Positions 25,747 through 34,123 of a stretch of DNA of 64,000 nt are shown here, one piece after another. The stretch is from Streptomyces sp. NBC_01314 (GTDB lineage: Bacteria > Actinomycetota > Actinomycetes > Streptomycetales > Streptomycetaceae). Positions within the stretch are counted from its first letter, which is position 1. Each line of letters opens with the position of its first letter. The stretch spans positions 8,060,001 through 8,124,000 of the forward strand of contig NZ_CP108394.1 of assembly GCF_041435215.1 (NCBI RefSeq). The letters are read 5' to 3'. The position numbers and the translations under genes were made by a program. The notes under the pieces are model-generated. The model ran no database searches. It was not told the origin of the DNA and saw only the letters and a list, made by a program, of their open reading frames with translations.

Positions 25747-26403
25747 TTGCCCGCACAACACGACATCGCCGCCGAGACGGAGCTGTGGGACACCTTCGCC
25801 ACTTCCGCCTTCAAGGAAGACGCGGAGCCGGGCTTCCGCTGGACCCAGTACGCCGGTCACGGACCCGGCCCGGAGCTGCTGGGCGACCCGCGCCGCGTGC
25901 TGGAGATCGGCTGCGGCACCGGCCGCGCCCTCGCCCACCTTGCTGAGCGCGGCATCGCCGCTCGGGGTGTCGACCTGTCTCCCGTCATGGTCGAGAAGAC
26001 CACCACGAAGTGGGCCGGTACCGGTGCGGAGTTCGTGTGTTGCGAGGTGCTGGAGTACCTGAGCGGGCACGAGAAGGTGTACGACGCGGTCTACTCGATC
26101 TTCGGAGCCGCCTGGTTCACCGACCCGGGCCGTCTCTTCCCCCTTGTCCGCCAACGGCTCAGGCCCGGCGGCGTCTTCGTGTTCTCGCAGCCGCCGGCCA
26201 TCCCTGGCGCGTACGGGCCGCAGGGCATGTACAAGGGAGGCTTCGCCGGAAAGGCGATGTTCACCTACCGCTACAGCTACCGCCCGGCCGTCTGGGAGCG
26301 CCTGCTCACCCGGGCCGGGTTCGCCACGGCTGAGGCGCGGGTGCTCGACGCGCCTCACCCGGGGCACATCGGGACGCTCCTCGTGCGCGCGGTCGCTCCA
26401 TGA
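25747..26403 (+). CDS. SAM-dependent methyltransferase, class I
   Basis: 218 residues from TTG 25747, preferred to TTG 25729 because AAGAGGA stands 6 bases before it. Motif I VLEIGCGTGRALAHL, the acidic end of strand 2 GVDLSP and motif IV region VYDAVYSIFGAAWF are clear, followed by the post-motif LRPGGVFVFSQPP. This is a small-molecule or protein methyltransferase type (Methyltransf_25/11) rather than a DNA enzyme. Nearby genes do not reveal its substrate. Confidence 0.88.
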   Translation: MPAQHDIAAETELWDTFATSAFKEDAEPGFRWTQYAGHGPGPELLGDPRRVLEIGCGTGRALAHLAERGIAARGVDLSPVMVEKTTTKWAGTGAEFVCCEVLEYLSGHEKVYDAVYSIFGAAWFTDPGRLFPLVRQRLRPGGVFVFSQPPAIPGAYGPQGMYKGGFAGKAMFTYRYSYRPAVWERLLTRAGFATAEARVLDAPHPGHIGTLLVRAVAP

Positions 26404-26416
26404 CGGACCCCCGTCA

Positions 26417-26616
26417 AACGGTGACGGACTCTGCGTGGTCGAACAGGAGCGATGCACTGACGGGTGTGGGCTGTACGCCTGGGTGGTGCGCTTGTACGCG
26501 GTGTTGGGCGTGACCGGGTCCCGAGCCGCGCGTTGGGCGAACGGAGTCCGGTGGCTGTGATGGTCGTAGGGGAGGAGCTGCAGCGTGGACGACGACGTTC
26601 AGCAGGCGGGGTACGA
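26417..26616 (+). repeat. Copy C of the 200-bp repeat, fused to a TPR gene
   Basis: Matches 14722-14923 and 21268-21468 with more differences (shared CGCTTGTACGCGGTGTTG, GGAGTCCGGTG, GTTCAGCAG). It supplies the upstream region, ribosome site (GGGGAGGAG), GTG start and about ten codons (MDDDVQQAGYE against MDDEVQQPEYE) of the TPR gene; homology stops at about 26616. Confidence 0.85.
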
Positions 26617-27811
26617 AGCGGCGGCCCTGCTCAGACTGCTGGCCCGGTTCGCCGCCGAGCCGCTGCCGCTGACCCTGCTCAACCACGCCGACATCGGCGC
26701 CGTACTGCCCCGTGCCCGAACCGAGACAGCCCTCAGAGCACTCCTGGACCAGTCGCTGTCCGAACTGGTCGACGCCGCCGGCGCGCGCTGCGTACAGAGT
26801 CACGGCATCCTGCTCGACAGCGTCTCGGCGGCGACCCCCGCGGACCTGGTGCCCGCCCTCGACACGACAGCCGTACGGCTGCTCGACGCGGCCGTGCCCG
26901 GCGTACCCGACGCGGGTCCGCACGATCCGCGACTGCGCCTGCTGGTACCTCACGCGCTGGCCCTGCTGCGGCACATCGGCGGGCCGTCCGCCGCCGACGC
27001 CCTGGCCGTCGCGACGCGGCTGTCGGTCGCCCTGCACCGGACCGGAGACTACCTCTCCGCCTGGGAGACCGCCCGAAGCGCGGCGGACCTCGCACAGCGA
27101 CTCCTCGGCGCGGACCACCGTACGGTCCTCGCCGCCCGCTCCAGGGCAGGGCGGGCACTGTTCCGGCTGGGCAGGTACGCCGAAGCCGAAGCGGCGCTCC
27201 GCGCGGTCCGGGACGCCCAGGAGCGCCTGTTCGGCGCCGACGACCCCGACACCACGGACAGCGGCTACGGACTCCAGCTCGTGCTGGCGAACCTCGGCAG
27301 ACGCGAGGAATCCGTCGCGCTGCTCCGCGACACCGTCGCCGGACGGCGCTCGGCACTGGGCCCCACGCATCCGCTGACCCTGCGGGCCCGCGCCAGCCTG
27401 CTGGAGATGCTGCCCGCCGCCGAAGTGGTCACCGAGGAAGGCGGCACACTGCTCACGCTGCCGTCGGAATGCGAGCGGTCCCTCGGCCCCGACCACACCG
27501 TGACACTGGGCGCCCGACACAACCACGCGTGGGCGCTGTACCTCCTGGGCCGCTTCCACGAGGCCGACCGTGAGATCCGGCGGGTCGCCGAGACGTATGT
27601 GCGGCGCTTCGGGCCCGAGTACCCGATCGTGCTCGCCGCCCGGCAACTCCTCTCCCGGACCCGGGCCGCGCTCGGACACGTGGAGGAGGGGATCGCGCTG
27701 ATGACCGATGTCGTCGAGCGGCGGGAACGCGGCCTGGGCCCCGAGCACCCCTTCACGGTCGCGAGCCGACAACTGCTGGACGCCTACCGGTCAGGGCGAT
27801 GGCGGCCGTAG
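26585..27811 (+). CDS. TPR-repeat protein, remnant of a STAND-type protein
   Basis: 408 residues from GTG 26585. The first ~11 residues come from the repeated XRE-gene start. From residue ~12 the sequence (ALLRLLARFAAEPLPLTLL) looks like the winged-helix that follows the NB-ARC ATPase in STAND proteins, and the remainder is a series of TPR_12-type repeats (YAEAEAALRAVRDAQERLFGADDPDT, RFHEADREIRRVAETYVRRFGPEYP, VEEGIALMTDVVERRERGLGPEHP). The NB-ARC and any effector domain are absent. It may be a working fragment under a new promoter or a leftover. The sensor-like TPR part could still bind a ligand. Confidence 0.8.
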   Translation: MDDDVQQAGYEAAALLRLLARFAAEPLPLTLLNHADIGAVLPRARTETALRALLDQSLSELVDAAGARCVQSHGILLDSVSAATPADLVPALDTTAVRLLDAAVPGVPDAGPHDPRLRLLVPHALALLRHIGGPSAADALAVATRLSVALHRTGDYLSAWETARSAADLAQRLLGADHRTVLAARSRAGRALFRLGRYAEAEAALRAVRDAQERLFGADDPDTTDSGYGLQLVLANLGRREESVALLRDTVAGRRSALGPTHPLTLRARASLLEMLPAAEVVTEEGGTLLTLPSECERSLGPDHTVTLGARHNHAWALYLLGRFHEADREIRRVAETYVRRFGPEYPIVLAARQLLSRTRAALGHVEEGIALMTDVVERRERGLGPEHPFTVASRQLLDAYRSGRWRP

Positions 27812-27866
27812 TGCTTACGGCGGGACGGGAGCGGCACGCACGGACGGTGCGCGAAGGGGACGAAGA

Positions 27867-28100
27867 GTGCAGACGCCGCGACCCGTCTGACCTGGAGTTG
27901 ATCTCCAGCGCCAAGCGCAACCAGCTCTTTGAGAGCTCCGCGCAGGACGCATTCCATCTGGAGCTGAGGGACGACTACTTCGTCCCCGACGAGGACAGCC
28001 CCTTCACGGACTGGCTCCGCGGAGAGAGCGTCGACTACTCCTACATTGAACCGTGGATGCAGCTCATCAGGCGTGTCACCAGCGAAGGAGAAACAGGTCT
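27867..28100 (+). pseudogene. 5' part of a DUF6879 gene, frameshifted and truncated
   Basis: GTG 27867 behind AAGGGGA opens MQTPRPV, and after removal of one T near 27888 continues DLELISSAKRNQLFESSAQDAFHLELRDDYFVPDEDSPFTDWLRGE ... PWMQLIRRVTSEG, the front of a DUF6879 protein. At about 28095 it meets the end of the toxin-immunity operon and the rest of the family domain is missing. Confidence 0.65.
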
Positions 28101-28131
28101 CCCCTCTTTCTGGCCGTCGGATGTCAAGCTC

Positions 28132-28611
28132 TTAGAAATCGTGCCTTTTGGGCTTCCCCCAGGAACTTGTGAGAAAATAGATCCACCAGATTGGATTGAT
28201 GAAATTAAGCCAATTCTTTCTGTTTTTGAGGTGGCGTTCCCAATAGGCGTCTTGCTCTTCTACGGTACCAATTTTGCGAGGCTGGGTGTAACCGAAGACG
28301 GGAACTAGATCTCGAACTGTTGAAGGGCGCCACATGTGGAGAACGTAAACCATCCAAGCGCCGTGTGATGCGGAGAGGCCTGACGGTCTGACGTTGACGC
28401 GTGCTCCGTTGCAGCAGAGAATGATGTTTCTTGCTGAGAGTTCTCTTCGCATGGATCGCAAAGCTTCAAAGACATTGTCGCCGCTCGCCGTCGACTCAAC
28501 CCCGTTGGGTGATTCGAGGCGAAGATCCCATGGGCCCTCCCCATCGACCAGCATCTTCCATTGGTCCTCCTGGTCATCTTTTTGGACACGGATCGTAATT
28601 TCTTCAGTCAT
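28132..28611 (-). CDS. Probable immunity protein of the RHS toxin
   Basis: 159 residues from ATG 28611, which overlaps the RHS stop by 4 bases (ATGA). Acidic N-terminal half (MTEEITIRVQKDDQEDQ) and an aromatic C-terminus (NWLNFINPIWWIYFLTSSW) that might be a membrane-touching helix. I do not recognise a named immunity family. The call rests on position: small gene, translationally coupled, directly behind the toxin tip, with the same low GC content (many A/T-ending codons) as that tip and unlike the rest of the operon. Confidence 0.75.
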   Translation of the reverse strand: MTEEITIRVQKDDQEDQWKMLVDGEGPWDLRLESPNGVESTASGDNVFEALRSMRRELSARNIILCCNGARVNVRPSGLSASHGAWMVYVLHMWRPSTVRDLVPVFGYTQPRKIGTVEEQDAYWERHLKNRKNWLNFINPIWWIYFLTSSWGKPKRHDF

Positions 28612-31600
28612 CCCACATACCCCGGGTTCTCGATGATCTCTCCCGTTGGCATTCCATAGCGCCATCGTTCCGCGCGGACAATGTTGCTCGGATCAATGTT
28701 TCTGAATATGACCTCTCGTTCGGACGGGAAGCCAGTGCCATTTATCCAGGCTCGGATTGCTCCCCCCAGGGACCGATTGACATCGACACCGTATCCGGCG
28801 CCGCGGATCTCGTATACCCATGTGCCACGGCCTTGGGCTGACATGGGGAAATTTCCAGCCTGGCTGGCGCTCTTGCTGGTTCCCACCCAGTTCGACGGGT
28901 CATCGTGAAGTGCGTATCGGCCGATGTCTTCGTTGGTGCCCTTGGGTGAGAATCCGTTCTGGAACATATCTTCAGGAAGTCGCGTGTCGCCACGGTAGAC
29001 CACGCGGGGTTCCACCACCGCCTTACGCGGGACATTGAAGTCGTCTGCCACAGCTTGACGGCAAGGAGTCAGACCTTCGGGGTCGATTTCCTCCAAGGGG
29101 TTCTGGACGTAGCCGACAGGGTTGGGCGCCGGCGCCAGTCCAAGGGGGTCCGGGGTGAGGTAGCGGGCTGTTTCGGGGTCGTAGTGGCGGAAGTAGTTGT
29201 AGTGGAGGCCGGTTTCGGGGTCGTAGTACTGGCCCGGGAAGCGGAGAGGGGTGTAGGTGGTGCTGTCTGTTGCCCAGGCTGTCGTGCCCCAGAGTGTGCT
29301 TCGAGTCCGCCAGGCGATCTCTCCGTGCTCGTCGATGAGTTCGCTGGGGGTGCCGACCAAGTCAGTGACGATGGCGAAGAAGCGGGAGTCGACCTGCTGC
29401 TGTGAGACACCGGCCGCTGCGATGCGCTCCGTCTGAGTGACGGGACGTAGGCCCTGGTGATCCCAAGTCAAGGTGACGGGATTCGGGAGGGCCGGGGACG
29501 TGGTGGTCTGCTCGCAGAGGGTGGTGCCGTCCCAGGTGAAGTCGACCCGCTCCACCACCGTTTCGCCGTCGTCGGCCAGGCGTAGCTTCGCGGTGCGGCG
29601 GCCCAGCGGGTCGTAGGTGTAGCGCCAGCGGGTGCCGTCGGGGGTGGTGACCGAGGCGAGGCGGTCCTCGGTGTCCCATTCGTAGCGCCAGGTGTCCGGT
29701 TTGCGGGACAGCCGGGGCTTCTGGCGGAGGGTGATGCGGCCGAGGGGGTCGTGTTCGTAGCGGACGCGTCCGGCGCGGGTGATGCGGGTGCCTTCGTACG
29801 AGCGGTCGCCTGTCGCCTCCCGGCCCGGGTGGTTCGAGGGCCAGAACGCCGAGGTCTGGTTGCCGGCCTCGTCGTAGGCGTATGTCTCCGTCCAGTTCGC
29901 GGCGTGGACCGCTGTCACGCGGCCTGTTGTGTCCAGGTTGAAGTGGCGGGTGCCGGAGAGTTGGTCGTCGATGCCGGTGAGGTTGCCGTCGGCGCGGTAG
30001 GTGTACGCGCGGTGTTGGAGCGGGCGGCCGGATGCGTCCGTCACCGCCTGGGTGGTGAGGCGGCCCACGGGGTCGAATGTGTGCGCCAGGGCGACCGTCT
30101 CGCCGATTTGGCGGGTCAGTTCGCGGCCTGCCTCGTCGTAGGTGAAGTCGATGGCGCGGCCGGCGGCGACCATCCCCGTGCGGCGGCCCGCCGCGTCGTA
30201 CGTCCAGGTCGTCGTCATGCCGGTCGGGGTCGTGCGGCCTGTTCGACGGCCCACATCGTCATACTCGTGAGTCAGTTCGCGGCCGTCGACCGTTTCCGAG
30301 CGCACCCGGCCGAAGCGGTCGCGCAGGATCGTCAGCGTCGTACCGTCCGGGCCCGTTGCCTGGGCGAGTTGGTCCGTCATGTCGTACGCGTACGTCGTGA
30401 CGTCGCCCGCCGCGTCCTTGCGGAGCAACTGGCCCAGGGCGTTGCGCTCGAAACGCACCACCTGGCCGAGCGTGTTCGTGCGGGACGTCAGGCGGCCTGC
30501 CGCGTCGTGTTCGTAGGTGAGGGTGCGGTCGTCGAAGTCGGTCTCGGCGATCAGAGAGCCTGACGGGTCGTACTCGTAACTCCAGGTCAGTCCTTGTGGG
30601 TTGGTGACCTTCGTCAGTCGCAACTCCAGGTCGTACGCGAACTCGTGGCGTACGCCGTCCGGGCCCGTGCGGGCCGTCAGCAGGTCGAAGTGGGTGTACT
30701 CGAAGTGGGAGACGCCGCCCATCGGGTCGGTGTGGGTGGTGCAGTTGCCCTCGCCGTCGTAGGTCCACGACTCCGTGGTGCCGTCGGCGACCGTGCGGCG
30801 GGCGAGGTGGCCTTCCACCGTCCACTCCAGCCGGGTCACTGCACCCGTTGGGTCCGTGATGGTGACGGGTCTGCCGAAGGGGTCACGTTCGTAGCGGGTG
30901 ACCGCGCCGAGGGGGGCCGTGATGTCCAAGGGGAGGCCGGCGCGGTCGCGGCGGACCGTCGTCGTGTGGCCGAGGGCATCGGTGACGGCGGTCAGCCGGC
31001 CCGCGTCGTCGTGGACGAAGTGGGTGGTGAGGCCTGTGGGGGCGGTCACCGATGTGCGGTTGCCGCGTTCGTCGTACGTCTGGCGGATCACCGTTCCGTC
31101 CGGGTTGACCAGGCGTGTCGGCAGGCCGAGGCCGTTGTACTCGGCTCTCGCCTCGCGGCCGTCAGGGCGTGTGACGACGGTGGGGTTGCCTGCCTCGTCG
31201 TAGCGGAACGTGGTCGTGTGGCCCAGAGGGTCCGTCAGGGACAGCAGGCGGTTGTGGCGGTCCCGCTCGTAGCGGGTGACCGCGCCCAGGGGGTCGATGT
31301 CGGCGACCACCTGCCACGCCTCGTTGATGACGAAGCGGCGGGTGTGGCCCTCGCCGGTCGTCGTGGTCGTGACGCGCAGGCCCGTGTCGGGGTCTGTGGC
31401 GTCGTACGAGACGCGCAGCGTCATGTGGCCGTCCGTGCCGCCCTCGGCGATACAGCGGTCCTGGTCGTCGTACTCGTATGCGTAGCCGCGGTTGTTGGTG
31501 TCCGTCCAGGAGGTGACGCGGCCGGCCTCGTCGTAGGTGAAGCGGAGGGGGAGGCCGGAGGAGTTGACGACCTCGGTGAGGTTGCCGTCCGTGTAGCCGT

Positions 31601-33407
31601 AGCGCTTGAGTTCCTGGTCGGCGGTGGCCAGGCGGAGGGCCGTGACCCGGCCGGCCTCCGTGGCGACGCGGACGTCGTAGCCGGCACTGGAGACGATGCC
31701 GAGCGGGGTGCCTTCGGCGTCGTATTCGAAGGTGAGCCAGTTGCCGTTGCGGTCGTCGATCTGTTCGAGGACGGCCAGATCGTCCCGGCGGTCGGTGAAG
31801 TGCCAGGTGCGGCGCGTACCGGGGTCGGTGACCGTGTAGCCGCCGTCCTCGCGGGCCAGGGGCCAGCGGGGGCCGTGGCTGGGGAGGGTCGGGGCGCCCG
31901 GCGCGGGGTGGGGGTAGGCGAGGAGCAGGCCGTCCTCGGTGATGAAGACGACGCCCTCGGAGTCGATCTCCAGGCGTTGGTCGATGGTGGAGGACCAGGA
32001 CGGGCCGAACCACTTGCCCAGGTGGTAGCCCGACTCGACGCGGCGTCTGAACACCAGGGGAAGGGCGCCGGGTAACGTCACGTCTGTCTGGGGGAGGTAC
32101 ATCCGGCCGGTGGCGAAGTCGATCGGGTCGGAGCCCCGCGACTCCACCGCGTCGGGCTGGCGCGAGTCCCGGCCGGGACCGTCGCTGACACTCTCTCGCG
32201 CCGGCATGTCCGGTTTCTTTCCCGACTCGAGCACGTCCTCGACGGTGTGTCTGAGCGTGCCTTTGATCCCGCCCGTCACCGCCCCGCGCGCGGCCCCCGC
32301 TCCCTTGGTGCCGAGCAGGTCGAGGACGACGCGGCCCCCGAACTCGGACGGGTCCTTCTTGGCGGACTGCCAGGCGTCCTTGAGGGCCCGATCGGGGTGG
32401 GCGACCGTCGATGTGAGCCCCGCGAGCGTCATGTTGACGTTCTGGTAGTACTCGGCGGGGTGGGCGATGTTGTACGGGTCGAGGGCGTTCATGCTGCGGC
32501 CGAAGGTGATGATGCCCGCGCCGCCCTTGACCACGCCTCCGACGACATGGGTGAGTTCCACGGCCGATGACGCACCCTGGTCGGCGAAGTTGGCGGCGAG
32601 TTTGAGGGCGGGGGGTAGTGCGGCGGGGGCGTGCTCCAGGGCGGCCTTGACCGAGGTGGTGGCGGTGCGGGCGGCCTCGTTGCGCTGGCGGCGGGCCTCC
32701 TTGAGGAGTTCGTGGGCGCGGGTGATGTCCGCCTTGCCGGGGTCGCTGAACTCCGCCGGCTTGGGGCCGGGGTCCTCACCGGCCTTCACCTTGGTGTTGT
32801 AGGCGTCGACCTTGGAGTTGTACGCGTCCACCGCCGCCTTGGACGCCTTGATGCCCGCCGTGTAGGCGTCGACGGCGTCCTGGGCCTGGCCCTGGGCCCA
32901 CTTGACCGTGTCCGCGTACGCGTCGAGCGCCTTGGCGGCCTTGTCGCAGGCGTCCGCCGCGTGCAGCCACTTCTTGGGGTGCATGGCGAACTTCTCGCGG
33001 AAGGTGTCGGCCGCCTGTCCCTTCCACCGGGAGGAGTCCAGCTTGCGCATGCCGTCGCCGACCTTGTCGAAGGCCGTGTGGAAGTCCTTGAGGTGTTTGG
33101 CGCTCTCCTGGATGCGCGTCGGGTTGCCGTGGATGAGTTCATTGGCCTGCTCGGTCTCGCCGAGCTGCTGCTCGCCGGGGGTGGCGCCCAGGGCGGACGC
33201 GGCGCCGTCGCCCCAGTCCTCCACCTTGTCCGCCACACCCTTGAGGCCCATGTCCTCCAAGCGCTCACCGGCGTAGTCGGTGCCCTTGTCGATGCCTTCG
33301 CCGACGAGCTTCTTGCCGTCGTCGTAGACCTCTTCGGCCTTGCCGACGACGGTGTTGGCGGCGCCCTTGAGCTTGTCTTCCACACCGTCCGGGATCCAGC
33401 CACCCAT
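28608..33407 (-). CDS. RHS/YD-repeat polymorphic toxin with pertussis-like ADP-ribosyltransferase tail
   Basis: 1599 residues. Residues 1-~270 are a helical WXG/ESX-like export region (LDSSRWKGQAADTFREKF). Residues ~410-1390 carry DUF6531 (DPIDFATGRMYLPQTDVTLPG) and many YD repeats. The core end YFRHYDPETARYLTPDPLGL lies near 1400-1425. The last ~150 residues are a separate toxin domain: VYRGDTRLPEDMFQNGF near 1467 resembles the RxDxR start of pertussis toxin S1, WVGTSKSAS near 1505 fits the S-T-S strand, and EREVIF near 1563 the catalytic Glu. So it probably transfers ADP-ribose to a host target. Tip and immunity gene are AT-richer than the shell, the mark of exchangeable toxin cassettes. 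Export probably by a type VII-like system encoded elsewhere. Confidence 0.9.
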   Translation of the reverse strand: MGGWIPDGVEDKLKGAANTVVGKAEEVYDDGKKLVGEGIDKGTDYAGERLEDMGLKGVADKVEDWGDGAASALGATPGEQQLGETEQANELIHGNPTRIQESAKHLKDFHTAFDKVGDGMRKLDSSRWKGQAADTFREKFAMHPKKWLHAADACDKAAKALDAYADTVKWAQGQAQDAVDAYTAGIKASKAAVDAYNSKVDAYNTKVKAGEDPGPKPAEFSDPGKADITRAHELLKEARRQRNEAARTATTSVKAALEHAPAALPPALKLAANFADQGASSAVELTHVVGGVVKGGAGIITFGRSMNALDPYNIAHPAEYYQNVNMTLAGLTSTVAHPDRALKDAWQSAKKDPSEFGGRVVLDLLGTKGAGAARGAVTGGIKGTLRHTVEDVLESGKKPDMPARESVSDGPGRDSRQPDAVESRGSDPIDFATGRMYLPQTDVTLPGALPLVFRRRVESGYHLGKWFGPSWSSTIDQRLEIDSEGVVFITEDGLLLAYPHPAPGAPTLPSHGPRWPLAREDGGYTVTDPGTRRTWHFTDRRDDLAVLEQIDDRNGNWLTFEYDAEGTPLGIVSSAGYDVRVATEAGRVTALRLATADQELKRYGYTDGNLTEVVNSSGLPLRFTYDEAGRVTSWTDTNNRGYAYEYDDQDRCIAEGGTDGHMTLRVSYDATDPDTGLRVTTTTTGEGHTRRFVINEAWQVVADIDPLGAVTRYERDRHNRLLSLTDPLGHTTTFRYDEAGNPTVVTRPDGREARAEYNGLGLPTRLVNPDGTVIRQTYDERGNRTSVTAPTGLTTHFVHDDAGRLTAVTDALGHTTTVRRDRAGLPLDITAPLGAVTRYERDPFGRPVTITDPTGAVTRLEWTVEGHLARRTVADGTTESWTYDGEGNCTTHTDPMGGVSHFEYTHFDLLTARTGPDGVRHEFAYDLELRLTKVTNPQGLTWSYEYDPSGSLIAETDFDDRTLTYEHDAAGRLTSRTNTLGQVVRFERNALGQLLRKDAAGDVTTYAYDMTDQLAQATGPDGTTLTILRDRFGRVRSETVDGRELTHEYDDVGRRTGRTTPTGMTTTWTYDAAGRRTGMVAAGRAIDFTYDEAGRELTRQIGETVALAHTFDPVGRLTTQAVTDASGRPLQHRAYTYRADGNLTGIDDQLSGTRHFNLDTTGRVTAVHAANWTETYAYDEAGNQTSAFWPSNHPGREATGDRSYEGTRITRAGRVRYEHDPLGRITLRQKPRLSRKPDTWRYEWDTEDRLASVTTPDGTRWRYTYDPLGRRTAKLRLADDGETVVERVDFTWDGTTLCEQTTTSPALPNPVTLTWDHQGLRPVTQTERIAAAGVSQQQVDSRFFAIVTDLVGTPSELIDEHGEIAWRTRSTLWGTTAWATDSTTYTPLRFPGQYYDPETGLHYNYFRHYDPETARYLTPDPLGLAPAPNPVGYVQNPLEEIDPEGLTPCRQAVADDFNVPRKAVVEPRVVYRGDTRLPEDMFQNGFSPKGTNEDIGRYALHDDPSNWVGTSKSASQAGNFPMSAQGRGTWVYEIRGAGYGVDVNRSLGGAIRAWINGTGFPSEREVIFRNIDPSNIVRAERWRYGMPTGEIIENPGYVG

Positions 33408-34123
33408 CAGCTGCCGCCCCCGCTCTGCTGCTGTCCCTCGGTCTGGGCCGCCTGCTCGCGTTCCTCGCGGGAGGGGCCGTACTGCTGGTCCAGCGACGCC
33501 TCGTACTCCTGGTCGGTCATGCCCATCGCCTTCTGCGGGTCGAGGGGCCCGTTCTCAAGGAGGGGCGACGTCATGACGTCACGTTGGGTGTCGTTCCAGG
33601 CCTGGTCGGTGTTCTCCTGGGCCCGTTGCCAGGACTCCGCGCTCCAGTCGGAGGTGGCGAACATGTGGTTGTCGCCGATCTCGCCCCAGGACATCTGTGT
33701 GACCTGGTCCTCGCTGAGGTGCGGGTTGCCCATCACGGAGTTCGCCGCGATCTTGAAGGTGCCGTCGACGTACTGCTCGGTCTCGTAGAACGTCCCCGCC
33801 GCCAGACCCACGGCGTCCGCGAAGCTGCTGCCCTCCAGGATCAGCGCACGTACCCCCCATTCCCAGCGCTCACAGAAGGTGTCGAGCGCCGACGTCAGTC
33901 CCCCGTGCCCCAACTCCAGGCCGGACAGGGCCAGATCGGAGAAGCCGCGGCCCACGCTCGCTTCGCCGACCATGCCGAGTTCGCGGAGCTCCGACATGGC
34001 CAGGTTGATGCCCTCGGTGATCAGGGAGAGGGCCTCTACCTGCAGGTCCTTTCCGCCGCCTCCGCCACCGCCTCCGCCTCCGCCACCGCCTCCGCCGCCG
34101 CCACCGCCTCCGCCGTCGTTCAT
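33407..34123 (-). CDS. WXG/ESX-like protein with a 21-glycine N-terminus
   Basis: 238 residues, ATGA-coupled to the gene before and one-base-overlapping the RHS start. After MND come 21 glycines in a row. The body has helices typical of type VII substrates and chaperones (LGHGGLTSALDTFCERWEWGVRALILEGSSFADAVG) and a C-terminal part WAESW-like (DWSAESWQRAQENTDQAWNDTQRD), ending in a Gln/Gly-rich tail. It probably pairs with the RHS N-terminus for export. No membrane segment. Confidence 0.8.
   Translation of the reverse strand: MNDGGGGGGGGGGGGGGGGGGGGGKDLQVEALSLITEGINLAMSELRELGMVGEASVGRGFSDLALSGLELGHGGLTSALDTFCERWEWGVRALILEGSSFADAVGLAAGTFYETEQYVDGTFKIAANSVMGNPHLSEDQVTQMSWGEIGDNHMFATSDWSAESWQRAQENTDQAWNDTQRDVMTSPLLENGPLDPQKAMGMTDQEYEASLDQQYGPSREEREQAAQTEGQQQSGGGS
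34052..34114 (-). repeat. GGN-repeat coding for 21 glycines
   Basis: A 63-bp purine-rich (in the coding sense) simple repeat of glycine codons GGC/GGA/GGT. Slippage-prone in multiples of three, so its length may vary between strains. Confidence 0.95.

Noticed and set aside
30594..32075. Long plus-strand open frame of 493 codons
   Set aside because: It is the mirror of the RHS gene. High-GC genes produce long antisense frames; codon third-position bias and YD repeats support the minus strand.
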